A stretch of 64,000 nt of DNA from Anaerolineae bacterium. GTDB lineage: Bacteria; Chloroflexota; Anaerolineae; Anaerolineales; Anaerolineaceae. The stretch spans positions 248,001-312,000 of the forward strand of contig JABUFD010000002.1 of assembly GCA_013314735.1 (NCBI GenBank). The letters are read 5' to 3'. A model generated the notes under the pieces. The model was not told where the DNA came from. It saw nothing but the letters and a program-made list of their open reading frames with translations, and did no database searches. Positions 61,480 to 64,000 of the stretch are shown here, piece after piece. Both the position numbers and the translations under genes were made by a program. Within the stretch, counting starts at the first letter, position 1. Each line of letters opens with the position of its first letter.

Positions 61480-62997
61480 ATGAAACGAGACCACCATTCG
61501 AAAACGTATTCATTCAAAGCGCAATGGAACGATTTGAAACGCAGCCATTCCCCACGCTGGCTCATGATTGCGGCTGCATTAGTGTTCTTGCTTGGGGTTG
61601 GCATCCAACCAGTTCGATCCGCTTCCCGATTGGACTGGGAAACCCCGCAGTGGATACCAGGGCTGGCAGATTCGGGACTTGATCCTTGCTTTGTTACAGA
61701 TACTGCTGGTGATGTGCATGTGTTCCATTCCCAATGGAACAACGGTCAGGTGGCGATCCTGTACAGTCAATGGATTCCCGGGGTCGGCTGGTTGTCTTCG
61801 GTGGACATTGTCGCCCCGGTCATTCAACAGGCACGAATCGCCGGTGCATTTTCTGACAATACCGGCATGTTGAATATGCTGTATTGGCTTGGTACAGATG
61901 TGCACGCTGACATGTTTTTTAGCCGGGCTCCAGGTGAAACCGCAATTCGGTCAACAGCCTGGACACCCTCAATCATGATCGGACCAGACGCAATCACGCC
62001 TACGACAGCGGGTGTGGTCAGCGATCAGGCGGGAACCATTGTCGTTGTGTACAGCGGGAATGAAGAAGGCAATGGTTTGTATGCCACCCAGTCCTTTGAT
62101 TACGGAGACACATGGACTGTAGCGAGCCCTCTTTTTTTGACCGGGAATGAGGTCTTATGGCCGACCGCGTTAAAAATGATCATGTCAGAGGACGGTTCTG
62201 TTCATATTGTATGGGCGGTTGCCGATGAAACCGGAAACAGCCGGCAGGTGTTCTATGCATCGCTGCCCTACGGACAAACCGATTGGTCATCGCCGGTAGT
62301 TTTGGCAGAAGCAATCGATTTTGAAGCCGATACCCCCAATATCGTGGAATTTGATGGTCGTTTGATTGTGGTATTGCATAATGACTTTCCCACAACCCGG
62401 TATATGACTGTGTCATCGGATAATGGAGTTACCTGGTTACCGCCGGTGCGCCTGTTTAGCCAGGTGGGCAGCAATGGACCAGCTTCATTTGTTATTGACG
62501 GCAGCAATAATTTGCATATGTTTTTTGGTAATCGAGACGATACTTTACATGAACACGGTATCTGGCACAGCATCTGGTTGGGCGAGGGATGGAGTACGCC
62601 CATGGCGGTGGTATCCGGTCCGCAAGTTCTGGGAGGTGAGAATGGGGAGGAAGGTTTTGATCCATCCTTTGTTCAGGCAGTGATCAGCCAGGGCAATTTG
62701 CTGCTGTTGACCTGGCGACAGGACCCCATGGCAGGGCCGACCCATATCTGGTTCAGTTATCGCTATCTGGATGTTCCTTCGGAGACTTCGCAGTTGGATC
62801 AGTCACCCGAAACAGAATTGACGCCAACCCCGGATGAGCTGGAACCGCAGAGCCCGTTATCGATTGAGAATGGAGAGTATGACCGAACACAGGATGTCAG
62901 TAGAACATTTTCAACCGGTGTGATTTTAATGCTCGGTCTTGCACCCGTGTTCCTGGTAGTCGTTTTTTTGGCTGCGCGCAGGTGGTTACGACAATGA
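61480..62997 (+). CDS. Membrane-anchored Asp-box protein, smaller relative
   Basis: Exported protein of 505 residues. The N-terminal signal is RWLMIAAALVFLLGVGIQPVRSA. A propeller region has Asp-boxes SFDYGDTW and SSDNGVTW. A Thr/Pro/Glu-rich linker (TPTPDELEPQ) precedes a C-terminal FST (nt 62908), a hydrophobic helix and the basic end AARRWLRQ. The layout mirrors the larger protein at 56098-58815. Start at 61480, with AGGA 6 nt upstream; the frame is open much further up inside the acyltransferase gene but that part is not homologous. Probably a surface protein that binds or processes the glycan; no enzyme triad is visible. Confidence 0.82.
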   Translation: MKRDHHSKTYSFKAQWNDLKRSHSPRWLMIAAALVFLLGVGIQPVRSASRLDWETPQWIPGLADSGLDPCFVTDTAGDVHVFHSQWNNGQVAILYSQWIPGVGWLSSVDIVAPVIQQARIAGAFSDNTGMLNMLYWLGTDVHADMFFSRAPGETAIRSTAWTPSIMIGPDAITPTTAGVVSDQAGTIVVVYSGNEEGNGLYATQSFDYGDTWTVASPLFLTGNEVLWPTALKMIMSEDGSVHIVWAVADETGNSRQVFYASLPYGQTDWSSPVVLAEAIDFEADTPNIVEFDGRLIVVLHNDFPTTRYMTVSSDNGVTWLPPVRLFSQVGSNGPASFVIDGSNNLHMFFGNRDDTLHEHGIWHSIWLGEGWSTPMAVVSGPQVLGGENGEEGFDPSFVQAVISQGNLLLLTWRQDPMAGPTHIWFSYRYLDVPSETSQLDQSPETELTPTPDELEPQSPLSIENGEYDRTQDVSRTFSTGVILMLGLAPVFLVVVFLAARRWLRQ

Positions 62998-63007
62998 GGA
63001 ATGGTTG

Positions 63008-64000
63008 ATGGCTGAGGTTGTTTCTTTCTTGAATGTTTCCAAAAAGTATCATCTCGGTATGACACGTACCAGCTTACCAGTCCTGTTATCACGCTGGATC
63101 AAGACTGTGATGCGGCGGTCAAACCAGGAATTCGGGCATACAGGGGATTTTTGGGCGTTACAGGATGTCAGTTTTTCACTGCGGGAAGGCGAATCTTTGG
63201 CGTTGGTGGGTGAAAATGGAGCCGGAAAAACCACGATCCTGAAATTGCTGGCGAAAATTACCAAACCTACGATGGGTACCATTCGGGCCAATGGTACGTT
63301 ATCGGCGTTGATCGAACTGGGTGCTGGATTTCACCCCGATCTTTCAGGGCGTGAAAACATATATCTCAACGGCACCATCCTTGGGTTGAAGCGACAGGAA
63401 ATTGAGCAGCGCTTTGACCAGATTGTGGATTTTGCAGAACTGGAAAAATTCATCGATACCCCGGTCAAACGCTACTCATCCGGGATGGCAGTACGATTGG
63501 GCTTCGCAGTGGCAGCATCCATTGATCCCGATATCCTCCTTGTGGATGAAGTGCTGGCCGTGGGCGATTCCGCTTTTCGATTGAAGTGTATGAACCGGAT
63601 CCAGGAATTGATTGAAAATGGGACAACATTGATCTTTGTATCTCACAACATGGGCCTGGTGAAGGCGGTTTGTGAAAAAGCGATCTACATCGAAAAAGGA
63701 ACGATCAAGCAATTTGGCGAAACTGGTGACGTGGTGGATGCCTACAACCATGCACTCGACCAGCGCAGGATCCATGCACATGACCATGTACGGGGAGGGG
63801 TAACGAATCAAAAAGGTGTATGTGAAATCTCCCGGGTAACAATCATCGGTAAGGGACTGGATCAAGACCCATTAATGCCTTCCCGGGCCGCATTGATTGG
63901 AATCGAATATCATGCATTCCGGGACGTGGGAGAAATTGCCATTGTTCTGCGCATCATCCGCTCCGATGGATTGCCCTGTGCCGCATTGTATTCCCAGAAG
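63008..64000 (+). CDS. Polysaccharide ABC export ATPase (Wzt-like), 3'-truncated
   Basis: ATP-binding subunit of an O-antigen/teichoic-acid-type exporter, 331 residues visible with no stop before the window end. Walker A is GENGAGKTT, the Q-loop region LIELGAGFHPDLSGRENIYLNG is diagnostic of Wzt/TagH, the signature is YSSGM, Walker B is DILLVDE, and the H-loop is FVSHNM. The downstream part (from about residue 250) would be the glycan-recognition domain that continues beyond 64000. GAGG precedes the ATG at 63008. It implies export of the finished lipid-linked glycan by an ABC permease (Wzm), which should lie next to it outside the window. Confidence 0.92.
   Translation, partial: MAEVVSFLNVSKKYHLGMTRTSLPVLLSRWIKTVMRRSNQEFGHTGDFWALQDVSFSLREGESLALVGENGAGKTTILKLLAKITKPTMGTIRANGTLSALIELGAGFHPDLSGRENIYLNGTILGLKRQEIEQRFDQIVDFAELEKFIDTPVKRYSSGMAVRLGFAVAASIDPDILLVDEVLAVGDSAFRLKCMNRIQELIENGTTLIFVSHNMGLVKAVCEKAIYIEKGTIKQFGETGDVVDAYNHALDQRRIHAHDHVRGGVTNQKGVCEISRVTIIGKGLDQDPLMPSRAALIGIEYHAFRDVGEIAIVLRIIRSDGLPCAALYSQK

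Overview
The window looks like a chromosomal segment of a saccharolytic, probably anaerobic, free-living or gut-type bacterium. The mix of CUT1 sugar ABC genes of the LplB/YtcP type, GH116, GH127 and GH172 glycosidases, DUF362 proteins and a large surface-glycan locus is reminiscent of Anaerolineae-like Chloroflexota. That placement is inference from gene content only; there is no rRNA or marker gene here. I see no tRNA, rRNA, CRISPR array, insertion sequence or phage gene.

Region 1 (1-6.6 kb, + strand): two aldo/keto reductases (the first cut by the window edge), a short-chain dehydrogenase, a DUF362 lipoprotein, a SnoaL-like protein, a VOC-TolB propeller fusion and a flavodoxin, closed by a hairpin terminator.

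Region 2 (6.6-15 kb, - strand): a compact operon read lacI, iolB, transaldolase, iolD, iolE, iolG, CoA-acylating aldehyde dehydrogenase. It has a good promoter and a perfect 22-bp LacI-type palindrome. The upper myo-inositol pathway is complete, but the usual kinase (IolC), aldolase (IolJ) and IolA are absent. The transaldolase and the SauS-like dehydrogenase sit where they would be expected. I propose a transaldolase variant of inositol catabolism: the dihydroxyacetone unit of 2-deoxy-5-keto-gluconate is moved to glyceraldehyde-3-phosphate, malonate semialdehyde is released, and it is then converted to malonyl-CoA. This is the strongest candidate for an undescribed system. A ROK-family regulator is divergent from the operon.

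Region 3 (16.3-35.5 kb, - strand): two glycan-use units. One is a NusG/RfaH-like factor followed by an MFS sugar transporter, GH127 and GH2. The other is a long operon with a LacI-HTH/ADP-ribosylglycohydrolase fusion, two GH172 paralogues, a serine hydrolase, an amidohydrolase, a small membrane protein, a sugar-binding lipoprotein, two permeases and GH116. It starts at a clear promoter plus LacI-type operator and ends at a terminator.

Region 4 (35.5-64 kb, almost all + strand): a surface polysaccharide/glycoconjugate locus. It begins with a sulfotransferase, a response regulator lacking its phospho-acceptor, and a PilZ protein. A polyprenyl-P sugar transferase, epimerase, heptose-kinase-like and GmhB enzymes, several glycosyltransferases and an acetyltransferase follow. 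Next come a radical SAM protein, a methyltransferase, an AMP-forming ligase with an acyl carrier protein, AsnB and a NadE-like ligase. The locus then has two membrane-anchored Asp-box beta-propeller proteins sharing a C-terminal FST-TM-basic tail, a Tat-type DUF362 protein, a frameshifted acyltransferase-3, and a Wzt-type export ATPase cut by the window end. The carrier-bound activation module and the shared C-terminal tail make this locus resemble exosortase-associated polysaccharide loci, although no exosortase is in view.
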